Positions 23,172 through 32,114 of a stretch of 59,953 nt of DNA are shown piece by piece (position 1 is the first letter of the stretch; each line of letters starts with the position of its first letter). The DNA comes from Clostridiales bacterium (lineage in GTDB: Bacteria > Acidobacteriota > Aminicenantia > Aminicenantales > UBA8522): contig JARYMI010000018.1 in assembly GCA_029907205.1 (NCBI GenBank), positions 1 to 59,953 on the forward strand. The letters run 5' to 3'. The notes under the pieces are model-generated. The model was not told the origin of the DNA. It searched no databases and saw only the letters and a list, made by a program, of their open reading frames with translations. The position numbers were made by a program, and so were the translations under genes.

Positions 23172-25226
23172 CTCAGTGATCGATTGGAGGAGTTTTTTGA
23201 TGTCCTCCTGGCCTGGGCTGACCTCGAGCGACTTGCGCCAGGCTTCGAGGGCGCCGTTTCGATCCCCCATCCGGTAGCAGGCCATGCCGAGCAGGTTCAG
23301 GACTTCCAGGTTGAGCCCGAAACGGGAAAGGTATTCTCTATAAAAGGCGGCCGCTTCGCTGTACTGCTCAAGGGCGTGGGATGATTTGCCGAGGAAATAC
23401 AAAACCTGGTCTGTCGTCCTTTCCCCCACAAAAGGAGAAAGGATTTCCTTTGCCCGGCCGAAGTCCTTATTCATGTACAGGCTTTGACTGAAGCCGAGGG
23501 CATACTTGAGATCGTTCGGGTTTCTCCGGTAAGCCTTTTCCAGGAAGTCACGAGCCTCCTGAGTGCGGCCGAGGCTGAGCCATTGAACCCCCATGATGTA
23601 GTCGTATTCCTCGGCCCGGGAGGCTGGCATAACTTTAGAGAAGACAAGCGGCCGCGGCACCTCCGCGGCCGCGGTCACCTCGAAATTCTCATCCTCAGTG
23701 GCTAACTGGGCACCCTTCCCGTCCAGAAAGGCGATTTTGATTTTGTAGTAGTCAGGAGGAAAATCGCCCAGGGGAAACTCGAGCAGAATGTCCGGAGGGC
23801 TGTTAATCTCTACTATTTCTATAGTTTTAGTAAGAAAATGGCTGTCCTGTCGCAAGAACTCGACTTTCAGCCGGCCCGCCGACCTGAGCTCCGGCGTTAA
23901 CCCCAGCGCCTGCAAGAAAATATAGAGCGTCTCTTTCCGGGCAAACGTTTTCCTGGCCTGACAGATAATCTGGCCAGCGGGCGTCCGAAACGGGACAAAG
24001 TCGCCCGCTTCAGCGCCGCCCTTCTCGACCTTGTGACCCAGAACCAGCGGGGTCAGGAAAAGGCGGCTGACTTCTTCGGGGACGGCAACTGTTCCTCCGA
24101 AGGAGGTAAACTCTTTAGAAACCGTATTCTTTATAAGAAGGTCAAACCGGTAAGACCCAGGCACAAGAGGGAACATGTCCTGGATCGCCAAGGCTTTTGC
24201 AGTCACGTCTTTGAGCTGGTCACTGTTAAAGGCTAATGGAATCTCCTTAGTGTACTGAAAGACCGTGTTGCCCTTGGCGTCGGAAAGCCGGCCGTCGAGC
24301 TCGAAGTTCACGCTGTATCGGCTTCCGTAAGTGTCAACGGAAATCTTTTTTGGCTCCACCGAGTAATGAACGAAAAAGATTCCGGATTTATCTTTGATGA
24401 CGCTCAAGAAGGCGTCGCTTGAAATGTAGTTGGCCGAATAGTCGACTTCGACAATATCTTTATATTTGAGGAGAGCCTCGGCCCACTTGTCCTCTACTTT
24501 CTTTTGGGGAGAGGAAAAAACAGTGCTGAGGAGAGTTGTTGAAGCCAGGGACACCGCTCCCAGCGGAACCCTTTCACCTGGAATTAGGCTCAACGTATGA
24601 GGGGCCAGGTTTGGCGCCAGTTTAGCTAATCTTAGGTAAGCGTCCATGACATCCTTGGCATCCCCGAGATAATCGGCAATTAGGCTCTGCGGGCCATGGT
24701 CGGCTGGAACGTACATTATGTATTCGCCACTCCCTTCTTTTTTAAAGAAAATAATATGAAAAGCTGTGGGCAGGCCGAGGGCCGGGTCACCGAGGTAAAA
24801 CCATATTTCTGTTGGATAAACGTTCATGACGGCGTCGTATTTCTCGACGTTGAGCGGGGGCCCGAGGACGATATAGACGTGTCCCTGGTCGGTCATCCAG
24901 CCCGGCCTGGGCGTCCCCCGGCCAAAAAACTCGTTGGCGTAGTTCAGGCGTCGGTAATGTTCATCCCTGAACTCGTTGCGCGCGGTGCCAGGCGTCGGGT
25001 CACGCTGTTTCCAGAAGGCTTCGATGAAAATATCCCTTTCCCGGTCAGTCTCGAGCTTGCGAAAGACATCCCGCTCTCTGGGCGTGATGATGTAGGCAAC
25101 GTCTTCCTCCAGCCACTTCCGGTATTGGTCCAGAAGCTTCAGCTTGGCTTTCTCCTGAGCGGGCAAGACAGAAAGCGTGAGAACGCCGCAAAGAAGGAAG
25201 AAGCTGATCTTCTCGATACTTTTCAT
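23163..25226 (-). CDS. Exported GWxTD-domain protein with C-terminal TPR repeats
   Basis: 687 aa with signal peptide (KISFFLLCGVLTLSVLPAQ). The GWxTD domain is at residues ~35-190: ITPRERDVFRKLETDRERDI, FWKQRDPTP, RPGWMTDQGHVYIVLGPP (~108, containing GWMTD), then EIWFYLGDP. A beta-rich middle follows, and about three TPR units from ~560 (EYDYIMGVQWLSLGRTQEAR, AFYREYLSRFGLNLEVLNLL, NGALEAWRKSLEVSPGQ). GWxTD proteins are common in Acidobacteriota and relatives and have no established function; an envelope assembly or secretion role is conceivable. It is convergent with GH9 and downstream of the symporter cluster. Confidence 0.9.
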   Translation of the reverse strand: MKSIEKISFFLLCGVLTLSVLPAQEKAKLKLLDQYRKWLEEDVAYIITPRERDVFRKLETDRERDIFIEAFWKQRDPTPGTARNEFRDEHYRRLNYANEFFGRGTPRPGWMTDQGHVYIVLGPPLNVEKYDAVMNVYPTEIWFYLGDPALGLPTAFHIIFFKKEGSGEYIMYVPADHGPQSLIADYLGDAKDVMDAYLRLAKLAPNLAPHTLSLIPGERVPLGAVSLASTTLLSTVFSSPQKKVEDKWAEALLKYKDIVEVDYSANYISSDAFLSVIKDKSGIFFVHYSVEPKKISVDTYGSRYSVNFELDGRLSDAKGNTVFQYTKEIPLAFNSDQLKDVTAKALAIQDMFPLVPGSYRFDLLIKNTVSKEFTSFGGTVAVPEEVSRLFLTPLVLGHKVEKGGAEAGDFVPFRTPAGQIICQARKTFARKETLYIFLQALGLTPELRSAGRLKVEFLRQDSHFLTKTIEIVEINSPPDILLEFPLGDFPPDYYKIKIAFLDGKGAQLATEDENFEVTAAAEVPRPLVFSKVMPASRAEEYDYIMGVQWLSLGRTQEARDFLEKAYRRNPNDLKYALGFSQSLYMNKDFGRAKEILSPFVGERTTDQVLYFLGKSSHALEQYSEAAAFYREYLSRFGLNLEVLNLLGMACYRMGDRNGALEAWRKSLEVSPGQEDIKKLLQSITEKK

Positions 25227-25296
25227 TAGACACAGTTTAACCTATCTTCTTCCTTTCTTCAAACACGGACTGTCCGGAGGGCGGAACGAAAAGTTT

Positions 25297-25386
25297 TTAA
25301 TGGTGGCGGGAGAAGTGGCGGTAAAGGTAATAGGTCAGGACAAAAGAGACAAGAAAAATGAGCGCTGGAACGATGATGCCGACCAT
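25297..25386 (-). CDS. 29-aa single-span membrane microprotein
   Basis: ATG 25386 to TAA 25297-25299: MVGIIVPALIFLVSFVLTYY, then LYRHFSRHH. One hydrophobic helix of ~20 residues ends in a short basic/His tail (inside by the positive-inside rule). AGGAAGG lies immediately upstream, inside the end of the preceding 38-aa gene, whose stop is 2 nt before this start. It is the fourth gene of the symporter cluster. The size and topology resemble symporter small accessory proteins, but similarity cannot be tested here. Confidence 0.6.
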   Translation of the reverse strand: MVGIIVPALIFLVSFVLTYYLYRHFSRHH

Positions 25387-25388
25387 GG

Positions 25389-25505
25389 CTATTCCTTCCT
25401 CTCTCGGCGTTTCTTGCGATAGGAATAAAAAGCGAGCAGGAGCCCCAAAAAGGAAAAGAAATACGCGATGCTCATGCCAACGACGACGTAGAAACTCTGG
25501 CTCAT
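25389..25505 (-). CDS. 38-aa single-span membrane microprotein
   Basis: ATG 25505 to TAG 25389-25391: MSQSFYVVVGMSIAYFFSFL, then GLLLAFYSYRKKRRERKE. One transmembrane helix of ~22 residues and a strongly basic cytoplasmic tail. GGGAGGAG just upstream (in the end of the 96-aa gene) is a good ribosome site, and the start lies 1 nt after that gene's stop. The tight packing symporter-96aa-38aa-29aa argues that it is real and co-translated. Confidence 0.65.
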   Translation of the reverse strand: MSQSFYVVVGMSIAYFFSFLGLLLAFYSYRKKRRERKE

Positions 25506-25506
25506 G

Positions 25507-25797
25507 TCACTCCTCCCACCGGACGATCTTTTCCAGATCCTCGAGATACTTTTTCTGCTTCATCTCGTAATCGCCGGAGATGGCCTTGAGCTTGGGGTCG
25601 ATGATCCAGATCATGACAAGGAGAAGGACGACGCCCGCTCCCAGGATGACCCACCCATACCAGAGCAGAAGCAGGCTCAGCGCCGTCCCCACAGCCAGCA
25701 GAAGATAGACAATGGGCGAGATGACAAAGACTAAATAATCCTCTTTTGTCCATCGGTCAGCTTCCGCTGCCGTCCACTCTCTTTTTATCCAGCTCAT
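25507..25797 (-). CDS. Small two-span membrane protein accessory to the symporter
   Basis: Start ATG 25797 (MSWIKREWTAAEADRWTKED) lies 1 nt after the symporter stop and is preceded by GGAAGGAGG inside the symporter gene. 96 aa with two adjacent helices (YLVFVISPIVYLLLAVGTAL and LLLWYGWVILGAGVVLLLVM) and a charged C-terminal helix ending EKIVRWEE. The arrangement recalls small subunits paired with SSS or other solute:cation symporters, for example DUF4212/YhdT-like partners. It could stabilise or gate the carrier. Confidence 0.7.
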   Translation of the reverse strand: MSWIKREWTAAEADRWTKEDYLVFVISPIVYLLLAVGTALSLLLLWYGWVILGAGVVLLLVMIWIIDPKLKAISGDYEMKQKKYLEDLEKIVRWEE

Positions 25798-25798
25798 C

Positions 25799-27397
25799 TC
25801 AGTTTCCTCCTTCCTGCGGCTTGAAGAATTGAACAATAAGCCCACGTGTCTCCGCCTCCAAGCGCACGGGTTTCCACCAGCCCAGGGGCCGGGACATGAC
25901 GTAGTACTTGACCAGGCGATCCATATCCTCGGGCCTGGTCAAAAACGTAACCGGGATGTAGACCAGAGCGCCCAGGATCATCATGATCCAGAACTGGAGA
26001 TAATCGGGGAGAACGGGAATGAGTCTGAACTCGGGTAAAACCCAGACAACGAGCCAGCTAAACCCTAAGTTGGCGATCCATGAGGAAAGATAACCCCAGG
26101 AATTGAACCGCCACCAGACGACCTGGAGGATGGAGGGAAGCCAGATGCCGGCAGCCATGATCCAGAGAGCAAAGATGAGCCACTGGGTGATCTCCTTCAT
26201 CATCAGGCCGTAAAGGAAAGAGCCAAGAAGCAGGATGAGCGTTGAGACCCGCCCGACCCAGACAAGCTCTTTCTCCTTTGCTTCAGGTTTGAAATAGTGG
26301 TGATAGAGGTCACGGGTGGCATAGGAGGCACCCAGGTTGAGATGGGCCGAGATGGTCGAAAGGTGGATAGCGACGACCGCCGCGAAAAAAAGGCCAACCA
26401 TCCCCACCGGCAGATACTCAAACCCCAGCCTGTACCAGGCCATCTCAAACTTGGCCGTCTCCTGGATATTGGGATAAAGGGCAAAAAAGGCCAGGATGGC
26501 CACGGCCCAGAGGGAATTGCGGACGACGATGAGCGCCGTTCCCGACCAGATGGAGTAGCTGGCATCGCGGACGGTTTTAGCCGACTGGATGCGCTGCGCC
26601 TCCGGGTACCAGTCGATCGCCGTACCCATGCCGAACCCGCCGATGACAGCGATAACGAGCATTGTCAGAAACCAGACCAGGGGAAAGTCGCCTGTTGTCA
26701 GTCCGGAAAAAGCAAAAGGGTTGAGCCGCCAGCTTTCACCCAGAGCGTCGAGCTTGGCGATAATGCCGCTGGGCCCCCCGGCCACGCTGATCCCCCAGAA
26801 AGAGACGATGACGATGACGAAGAAGGCGATGACACCCTGTTGGAAGTCAGACATGACCACTCCCCAGTAGCCGGCGGCGAGGACATAGATGGCGCAGATT
26901 GTTGAAAAAAGGATGAGCCCGAGCCACTCAGGCCAGCCGAAAAGATAGCCGCACAGTTTGCCCATGGCCATGCCCACCCAGCCCAAGACAAACATGTTCA
27001 TAAAAACCTGCCAGCCGGCGATCCAGCCGCGCAAAAGCTCCGCACCCAGGCCCGAGAAGCGGAGCGTCTGCCATTCAGCCTGAGTGTAGGCAAGGGAGCG
27101 GCGGAAGATACGGGTCGAAGCGAAAGCCGAGATGGCGCACCAGGCGGAAAAAAACGTGTACCAGATTCCCCTCAGCCCGTAGCGGTAGATAACGCCGCTT
27201 ACCCAGATGGGTGTATCTGTAGCCGTATGAGTGGCGTAGACCGAGGTGGCGGGAAGCCACCAGGGAAGCCCGCGGCCAGCCAGAAAAAAATCCGCCATTG
27301 ACCTCTTCCCCAGCTTGTAGAAGAGGATGCCGCAGATGGTCATGAGGACGATGAAGGAGACAACCCAGAACCAATCAAGAAACGCAAAATGAACCAT
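25799..27397 (-). CDS. Sodium:solute symporter (SSS family)
   Basis: 532 aa with ~13-14 hydrophobic segments. SSS hallmarks are DFFLAGRGLPWWLPATSVYA (TM1-2 loop), GWVGMAMGKLCGYLFGWPEW, TTGDFPLVWFLTMLVIAVIG, GTAIDWYPEAQRIQSAKT, and AVVAIHLSTISAHLNLGASY (Na+-site helix). The group resembles Na+/glucose-galactose or sialic-acid type carriers found in carbohydrate loci. It would move a sugar released by the exported hydrolases across the inner membrane. Three small membrane-protein genes follow at 1-2 nt spacing, so at least four genes form one transcription unit. Confidence 0.9.
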   Translation of the reverse strand: MVHFAFLDWFWVVSFIVLMTICGILFYKLGKRSMADFFLAGRGLPWWLPATSVYATHTATDTPIWVSGVIYRYGLRGIWYTFFSAWCAISAFASTRIFRRSLAYTQAEWQTLRFSGLGAELLRGWIAGWQVFMNMFVLGWVGMAMGKLCGYLFGWPEWLGLILFSTICAIYVLAAGYWGVVMSDFQQGVIAFFVIVIVSFWGISVAGGPSGIIAKLDALGESWRLNPFAFSGLTTGDFPLVWFLTMLVIAVIGGFGMGTAIDWYPEAQRIQSAKTVRDASYSIWSGTALIVVRNSLWAVAILAFFALYPNIQETAKFEMAWYRLGFEYLPVGMVGLFFAAVVAIHLSTISAHLNLGASYATRDLYHHYFKPEAKEKELVWVGRVSTLILLLGSFLYGLMMKEITQWLIFALWIMAAGIWLPSILQVVWWRFNSWGYLSSWIANLGFSWLVVWVLPEFRLIPVLPDYLQFWIMMILGALVYIPVTFLTRPEDMDRLVKYYVMSRPLGWWKPVRLEAETRGLIVQFFKPQEGGN

Positions 27398-27458
27398 CTC
27401 TTGCCCCTTCCTAAAACCTTAGATTCGTTCCCTGAAGAATAATCCTTTGGCCAATAAG

Positions 27459-27492
27459 AAAAAAGCCCGGGGGGCCATTGCCCCCCAGGCTT
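27459..27492 (-). terminator. Rho-independent terminator after the TonB receptor
   Basis: On the minus strand AAGCCTGGGGGGC pairs with GCCCCCCGGGCTT (one mismatch) around a 4-nt loop and is followed by a T-run (complement of AAGAAAAAA at 27456-27464). It ends the receptor transcript ~25 nt after its stop and separates it from the symporter operon. Confidence 0.85.
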
Positions 27493-27515
27493 CTTGTTTC
27501 AGGTTGCTCAGTCCG

Positions 27516-30500
27516 TCAGAACTGGAATAGGATGTTTAACCTGAGTTTCCTCGAAGGATAGGTAACACCGGAAGCCCGGCCGATCAAAGGCTCATGGGCG
27601 CCGCCGTAGCCGGCGTTGGTAATGGCATCCTCGTTGAAGACGTTCAGGATGTCAAGAGCCAGGCGGAGGCTTCCAAAATCACCGAGCTTGACGGCCCTGT
27701 CCAAGCGCAAGTCGAGGACCGCTTCGCTAGGAAGATACCAGGGGTCCTTGGGGTCGATGGCGACAATAAAGTTGTCCCCAGTGTTGATGACGCTTCCCGG
27801 TGGATAACCCCACTGCGTATGGACGGGATAGCCTTCCAGAGGCCAGAGCGGACGGCCAGAACCGTAGCGGAAGCGGAACCCGAGGTCGACATCGATGTAG
27901 GGAATTAAATAGGAGCCTGAGAGCTTGAACTCGTACTTCTGAGTGTGCGGCAGCGGCCCTTCCATCGAGTTGATCGTCTGGTTCAGGCCGGCCAGCCAGT
28001 TCGTGTCGAAGATCATCGGGCCTTCGACGTTGAAATCCTGGCGGATCGACCGGGCGGCCATGCCGTCTGACCAGCTCATCAAGAAAGATGCAAGCATCTG
28101 CCAGCGGTTGGAATATCTCTTCTTTAGCATGAACTGGAGTCCCTGGTAGTTCCTCTTGGGCTTGATGCCGTCGATTTCGGGCATATTCCGGACTTCGCGG
28201 TCGAGGTTTGCACCCACCCAGCCGACGTCCGCGCCGTCAATCTTCCCGTCGCCGTTGTAATCTCTCCAGACCACCCCGTAGAGGTTGACAGTCTTTCCAT
28301 AAGCCGTTTTGTAAGGCACTCTTTCGTACTCGAACGGCTTTCCGGTTACTTCATTGAGCGGCCATTGGACGAAAATGTTCTTGGTGTTTTTGTAGATGTA
28401 GGTAACGCTCGCCGATAAATCCGAAATAAGCTCCCTTTCCATGTTCAGGGTGATCTGGTCGGTGTACTGGTTTTTCAAATCATCTGCAACGTTGAGTTGC
28501 CAGGAATAATCAACATTCTGGTATTCTGCCCACCAAGACGGCCGGGAACCGGGTGACCGATACTTGGGATCGTGAAGCTTCCGGGCTGCATTGGTCACTT
28601 CATTCGCATCGACATAGTTGTTGCCGTTCAGGTCGACTTCGCTGAATGGGACAAGGTAAAAGATATAACGATAGGTCGCTTGGGGCATGTCGGGTCCAAA
28701 CCGGCGCAGATACTCAGCGTTAAGCGGCATGAAGTAACGGCCATAATTAGCCCGGAGAACGGTCTTCATATCGCCGGTCAGGGCGTAGGTGATACCAAAA
28801 CGAGGGGCGAAGTTCCTGAAGTCAAAAATGTTCTCGGTGCCCTTACGGGTCCGGACGACTGGCGGCGGGTCGTTGATTCCCTCAGGCGTTGAGGGCTGCT
28901 CATAGACTTTGCCCTCGCCGTACTTGGCTGTCATCCTGTCGAACCGTAAACCGAGGTTAAAAGTCAACCGTTTAGTCGGTGTCCACTGGTCATCTAAGAA
29001 AAACCCGAGTGAGTCGTTGGTCCGGACGGTCAGGAAGGGGGGAAGCCAGGTCTGCCGGTTGTAGAAGATGAGGCCTGTCGCGCCGTACCAGCTCTTGAGA
29101 TAGTTGATGTTCTGAGTCCAGGGCGCAGGGTAGGCAAAATTCGCATAGCCATGGAAATAGCCGCCCATCCAGTTTCCCCGCCCCACTGTGTACTGCACGC
29201 CAAATTTAATGTCGTGCTCTCCTAAGAAGTCCTCAGCATAGTAGGACATATCGGCCTGGATGGTGTTCCGGCTGGATTTCTGGGCTTCGACATAGGGGAA
29301 GGCGCCGTTAATCCCGTAGACGTTCCATTTCCACCAGTTGATGTAACCAGGGTGGTCGGGCGCGTTGTCCGGGATGTGCGGCTTGTCATCCCGCCAGAAG
29401 CCTAAGTACTTGGCTGTGAAAATGGTCTTGCTTCCTGGCATCCACTGCCACTGAGAAGAAACGCTGTGGGTGATAGCGGCCTGGCCGTAGGTCATCGTGG
29501 GATCCCAGTGCGGGTTCCAGGTCCAGCCGTCGCCGTCGTTGTTTTCATAATGATAGGCCACCCAGGCTCTGTGGTTGGTAAAGGGTTCGGACGTAATCTT
29601 GATGTCGCCGAAGCGTCCCCAGTAACGGTTCGCGACCTCCCAGAAAGGCTCTTTGGTCTGGGAGCGGATGTAGTCAAAACCTCCGTAGAACCAGACTCTG
29701 TCCTTGATGATGGGGCCGCCCAGCGTGAAATTCACTTCATACTCTTTCGTCGCGTACTTGAGGATATCATCGCCTGCTCCGACATACAGAGATTCAGGCC
29801 CGATCTTTCCAACTTCCACTTTCGCTGCGGGCAGGGTATCATAATCAGGACGGCCTGGCTGGTTGTTGGCCGCCTTGCCTAGGATCGAGTAAACAGCTGC
29901 ATTCCCGTGTAAGGTGTTGCTTCCTGATTTGGTCAAAACATCGATGGCCACACCGGAGAAGTTTCCGTACTCTGCTCTTGACCCTAAGGCGATCACCCTG
30001 ACTTCTTCAACGGCGTTGTAATTGACCGCGACCAAAGATCCGGCGGCAGCCAGACGGGGGTTTGTCGTGTTGACGCCGTTGACGAGGAAAATGTTCTCGT
30101 TGGAAGTGCTTCCGTAGGCCGTCGGGCTGGGCAGCCAGCTGCTGTCTTTTCCTTGAGGCTGCATTCCCGGCGTGGACAGGGCCAGGTCGTAGAAGGGATC
30201 ACGGCTCGTGGGGAGCTTATCCAGCAGCTCGCTCTCAACGCTCGCCATGATTGTCGATGTCTTGGCATCGACCACAGGCGCAGCTCCGATTACCGTCACT
30301 GATTCTTCAATAGCTCCTGGTTCAAGCACGAGGTCGATGACAACTGTCTTGCCAGCTGAGATATTGATGTTTTCTCTGACTGATGTCTTAAAACCCTGGA
30401 GCGAGGTGCTCAAAGTGTACGTGCCAATAGGCAGGTTAAGAAGGACGAACGTTCCCTTTTCGGATGTTAACGCCGAGCGCTTGCCAGCCATAAGAGCAGG

Positions 30501-30671
30501 GCTTGTCACTTCAACGCTCACTCCGGGCAGAGGCTGACCAGTGTCGTCGGTTATGGTTCCGGTGATCTTTCCGTAGTCGATCGTCTGCCCTTGGACTGGG
30601 TTCGTCATGAAAATAAGCAACGCAAATGTCGCGGCAAGGCCGAACAGGAGTTGACTTCTGTGTCGAATCAT
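27516..30671 (-). CDS. TonB-dependent receptor with carboxypeptidase-regulatory N-terminal domain
   Basis: ATG 30671 follows a perfect AAAGGAGG; a longer frame to 30773 has no ribosome site. 1051 aa. Order: signal peptide (MIRHRSQLLFGLAATFALLI), CarboxypepD_reg-like Ig domain at ~30-115 (GKITGTITDDTGQPLPGVSV, SALTSEKGTFVLLNLPIGTY), plug domain ~130-240 (SLVAVNYNAVEEVRVIALGS, then SGVAIDVLTKSGSNTLHG), then a large beta-barrel ending LRLNILFQF with terminal Phe. This type lacks a SusD partner and is frequent in Acidobacteriota and Aminicenantes. An EF-hand-like DxNGNNYVDANE (and DYNGDGKIDGADVG) suggests Ca2+-binding surface loops. It is divergent from the LacI regulator with an operator between. 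Confidence 0.92.
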   Translation of the reverse strand: MIRHRSQLLFGLAATFALLIFMTNPVQGQTIDYGKITGTITDDTGQPLPGVSVEVTSPALMAGKRSALTSEKGTFVLLNLPIGTYTLSTSLQGFKTSVRENINISAGKTVVIDLVLEPGAIEESVTVIGAAPVVDAKTSTIMASVESELLDKLPTSRDPFYDLALSTPGMQPQGKDSSWLPSPTAYGSTSNENIFLVNGVNTTNPRLAAAGSLVAVNYNAVEEVRVIALGSRAEYGNFSGVAIDVLTKSGSNTLHGNAAVYSILGKAANNQPGRPDYDTLPAAKVEVGKIGPESLYVGAGDDILKYATKEYEVNFTLGGPIIKDRVWFYGGFDYIRSQTKEPFWEVANRYWGRFGDIKITSEPFTNHRAWVAYHYENNDGDGWTWNPHWDPTMTYGQAAITHSVSSQWQWMPGSKTIFTAKYLGFWRDDKPHIPDNAPDHPGYINWWKWNVYGINGAFPYVEAQKSSRNTIQADMSYYAEDFLGEHDIKFGVQYTVGRGNWMGGYFHGYANFAYPAPWTQNINYLKSWYGATGLIFYNRQTWLPPFLTVRTNDSLGFFLDDQWTPTKRLTFNLGLRFDRMTAKYGEGKVYEQPSTPEGINDPPPVVRTRKGTENIFDFRNFAPRFGITYALTGDMKTVLRANYGRYFMPLNAEYLRRFGPDMPQATYRYIFYLVPFSEVDLNGNNYVDANEVTNAARKLHDPKYRSPGSRPSWWAEYQNVDYSWQLNVADDLKNQYTDQITLNMERELISDLSASVTYIYKNTKNIFVQWPLNEVTGKPFEYERVPYKTAYGKTVNLYGVVWRDYNGDGKIDGADVGWVGANLDREVRNMPEIDGIKPKRNYQGLQFMLKKRYSNRWQMLASFLMSWSDGMAARSIRQDFNVEGPMIFDTNWLAGLNQTINSMEGPLPHTQKYEFKLSGSYLIPYIDVDLGFRFRYGSGRPLWPLEGYPVHTQWGYPPGSVINTGDNFIVAIDPKDPWYLPSEAVLDLRLDRAVKLGDFGSLRLALDILNVFNEDAITNAGYGGAHEPLIGRASGVTYPSRKLRLNILFQF

Positions 30672-30792
30672 TTTTTCCTCCTTTAAAATTCTTACCTTCT
30701 CTTTTGCCTCCTCCCAATTACCCGGAAGAGACGCCCGTTGTCTTAAGCGTTTTATCTTTTTTCTGTCTCCCACCTCCTTAAAACCAGTATTT

Positions 30793-30806
30793 TGTAAACG
30801 ATTACG
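30793..30806. promoter_or_regulatory. Putative LacI-family operator
   Basis: TGTAAACGATTACG is a near-perfect 14-bp palindrome with the central CG typical of LacI/GalR-family and cre-type operators (TGTAANCGNTTACA, one deviation at the last position). It lies ~4-17 nt downstream of the predicted receptor transcription start, a classic repression position, and the adjacent divergent gene encodes a LacI-family protein. Confidence 0.6.
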
Positions 30807-30815
30807 CCAAAATTA

Positions 30816-30843
30816 GATTTATCTATTTTTTAACCTTTGTCAA
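30816..30843 (-). promoter_or_regulatory. Putative promoter of the TonB receptor
   Basis: On the minus strand, TTGACA (complement of 30838-30843) and TAAATC (complement of 30816-30821) with a 16-nt spacer. The -10 is weak. The operator at 30793-30806 follows it, leaving a 5' leader of ~135 nt before ATG 30671. The surrounding 393-nt intergenic space otherwise holds the LacI promoter and a GC-rich tract (30893-30925) of unknown role. Confidence 0.45.
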
Positions 30844-31006
30844 GACCTTTTGTCAGCATAATAAGCATCTCCATTGTTGCGATAGAAGGGCCCTGTCGTG
30901 GTTTACCCCCAACCACGCCGCCCCCCTCTTCTGTGGCAGAAGGACACCACATGTCTGGAAATGCTTCTGTCGACATATTGGAAGAGTTCATTAGCAAAAA
31001 AAGATT

Positions 31007-31033
31007 TTGACAACCGGGGAGAACCGTTATAAA
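31007..31033 (+). promoter_or_regulatory. Putative promoter of the LacI-family gene
   Basis: TTGACA at 31007-31012 and TATAAA at 31028-31033 with a short 15-nt spacer, 31 nt upstream of the LacI start. Good boxes, sub-optimal spacing. Confidence 0.45.
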
Positions 31034-31064
31034 TTTTTTGGTGGAGCACAAGAGGAAAGAATAC

Positions 31065-32096
31065 ATGACATCGATCAAAGCGATTGCCAAAATGGCGGGT
31101 GTGTCCACGGCCACTGTATCCAGAGTGGTCAACAATCACCCTTCAGTCAGCGAACGCACAAGAAAAAAGGTAAAAGAGGTTATTCTTGCCTTGGATTATC
31201 ATCCCAATGCCTTGGCCCGGGGGCTCAAGACGCGCACATCCAAAACCATAGGGCTGCTCCTTCCGGAAATTCAGAACATGTTTATCCCCGCTGTCACCTT
31301 CGGCCTGGAAGAGGTCTTGAAGGAAAACGGATATTCAGTCCTCCTGGCCTACACGTTTTACAATGACGACGAGGAACGCAGAAGCGTCCTGGCTTTTGCC
31401 CAGAGGAAGATCGATGCCCTTGTTCATATCGGAACGAGAGAATATGCCGAGAAAAAGACAGGTTTCATGACAAATGTTTTGGGCAATATCCCCCTCTTCT
31501 TCGTCAACGACCTCATTCCCGAGGAGAATGCCTACTGTATTTATAATGATGAAGAAGAAGGCGCTTACCGGGCGACGAAATACCTCATCGATCAGGGGCA
31601 CACGAAGATCGCGTTCATCAACGGAAATCCGTTTTATACGAGCTATTTCAACAAGCGAAGGGGCTTTCTAAGGGCTCTTGATGAAGCTGGATTATGTTTT
31701 AATCCCTCTTTTTATACTGACTACAAGACAAACCTCCAGGACGTCTATCAGCCCGCGGAAGCTTATGAGCTGGCGAAAAAGATCATGAGCTCCAGTCCTC
31801 CTCCCACAGCCTTTTTTGCAGCCAGTGACCTTCTGGCTGTAGGCCTCGTCAAGTATCTCCATGAGAGGAAGATCTCCATTCCTGATAAATGTTCAGTTGT
31901 CGGTTTCGATAATATCCCTATCGCCCAGCACATTCACCCTCCTCTGACCACTGTCGATCAAAAACCCCGGGAATTGGGCAGGTTTACAGGAAGGCTGATA
32001 ATCAAGATTATGAAAGATGGCCCCTTACCCGAAAAATGCTATTCTTTCATCCCCACGCTGATCATCCGGGAGTCGAGCGAACGCAAAGAGGTTTAA
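31065..32096 (+). CDS. LacI-family transcriptional regulator
   Basis: ATG 31065 preceded by AGAGGAAAG; a TTG 27 nt upstream is a poorer start. 343 aa. N-terminal LacI HTH MTSIKAIAKMAGVSTATVSR, then VVNNHPSVSERTRKKVKEVI (with the hinge YHPNALARGLKTRTSKTIGL) is textbook. The periplasmic-binding-like sensor domain follows: LLLPEIQNMFIPAVTFGLEE, the GHTKIAFINGNPF core, AFFAASDLLAVGLVKYL, then GFDNIPIAQHIHPPLTTVDQ. It should bind a sugar or sugar phosphate and control the divergent TonB receptor through the operator at 30793-30806, and perhaps the wider glycan locus. Confidence 0.93.
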   Translation: MTSIKAIAKMAGVSTATVSRVVNNHPSVSERTRKKVKEVILALDYHPNALARGLKTRTSKTIGLLLPEIQNMFIPAVTFGLEEVLKENGYSVLLAYTFYNDDEERRSVLAFAQRKIDALVHIGTREYAEKKTGFMTNVLGNIPLFFVNDLIPEENAYCIYNDEEEGAYRATKYLIDQGHTKIAFINGNPFYTSYFNKRRGFLRALDEAGLCFNPSFYTDYKTNLQDVYQPAEAYELAKKIMSSSPPPTAFFAASDLLAVGLVKYLHERKISIPDKCSVVGFDNIPIAQHIHPPLTTVDQKPRELGRFTGRLIIKIMKDGPLPEKCYSFIPTLIIRESSERKEV

Positions 32097-32114
32097 CTCT
32101 TAACAAGCGGAAAG

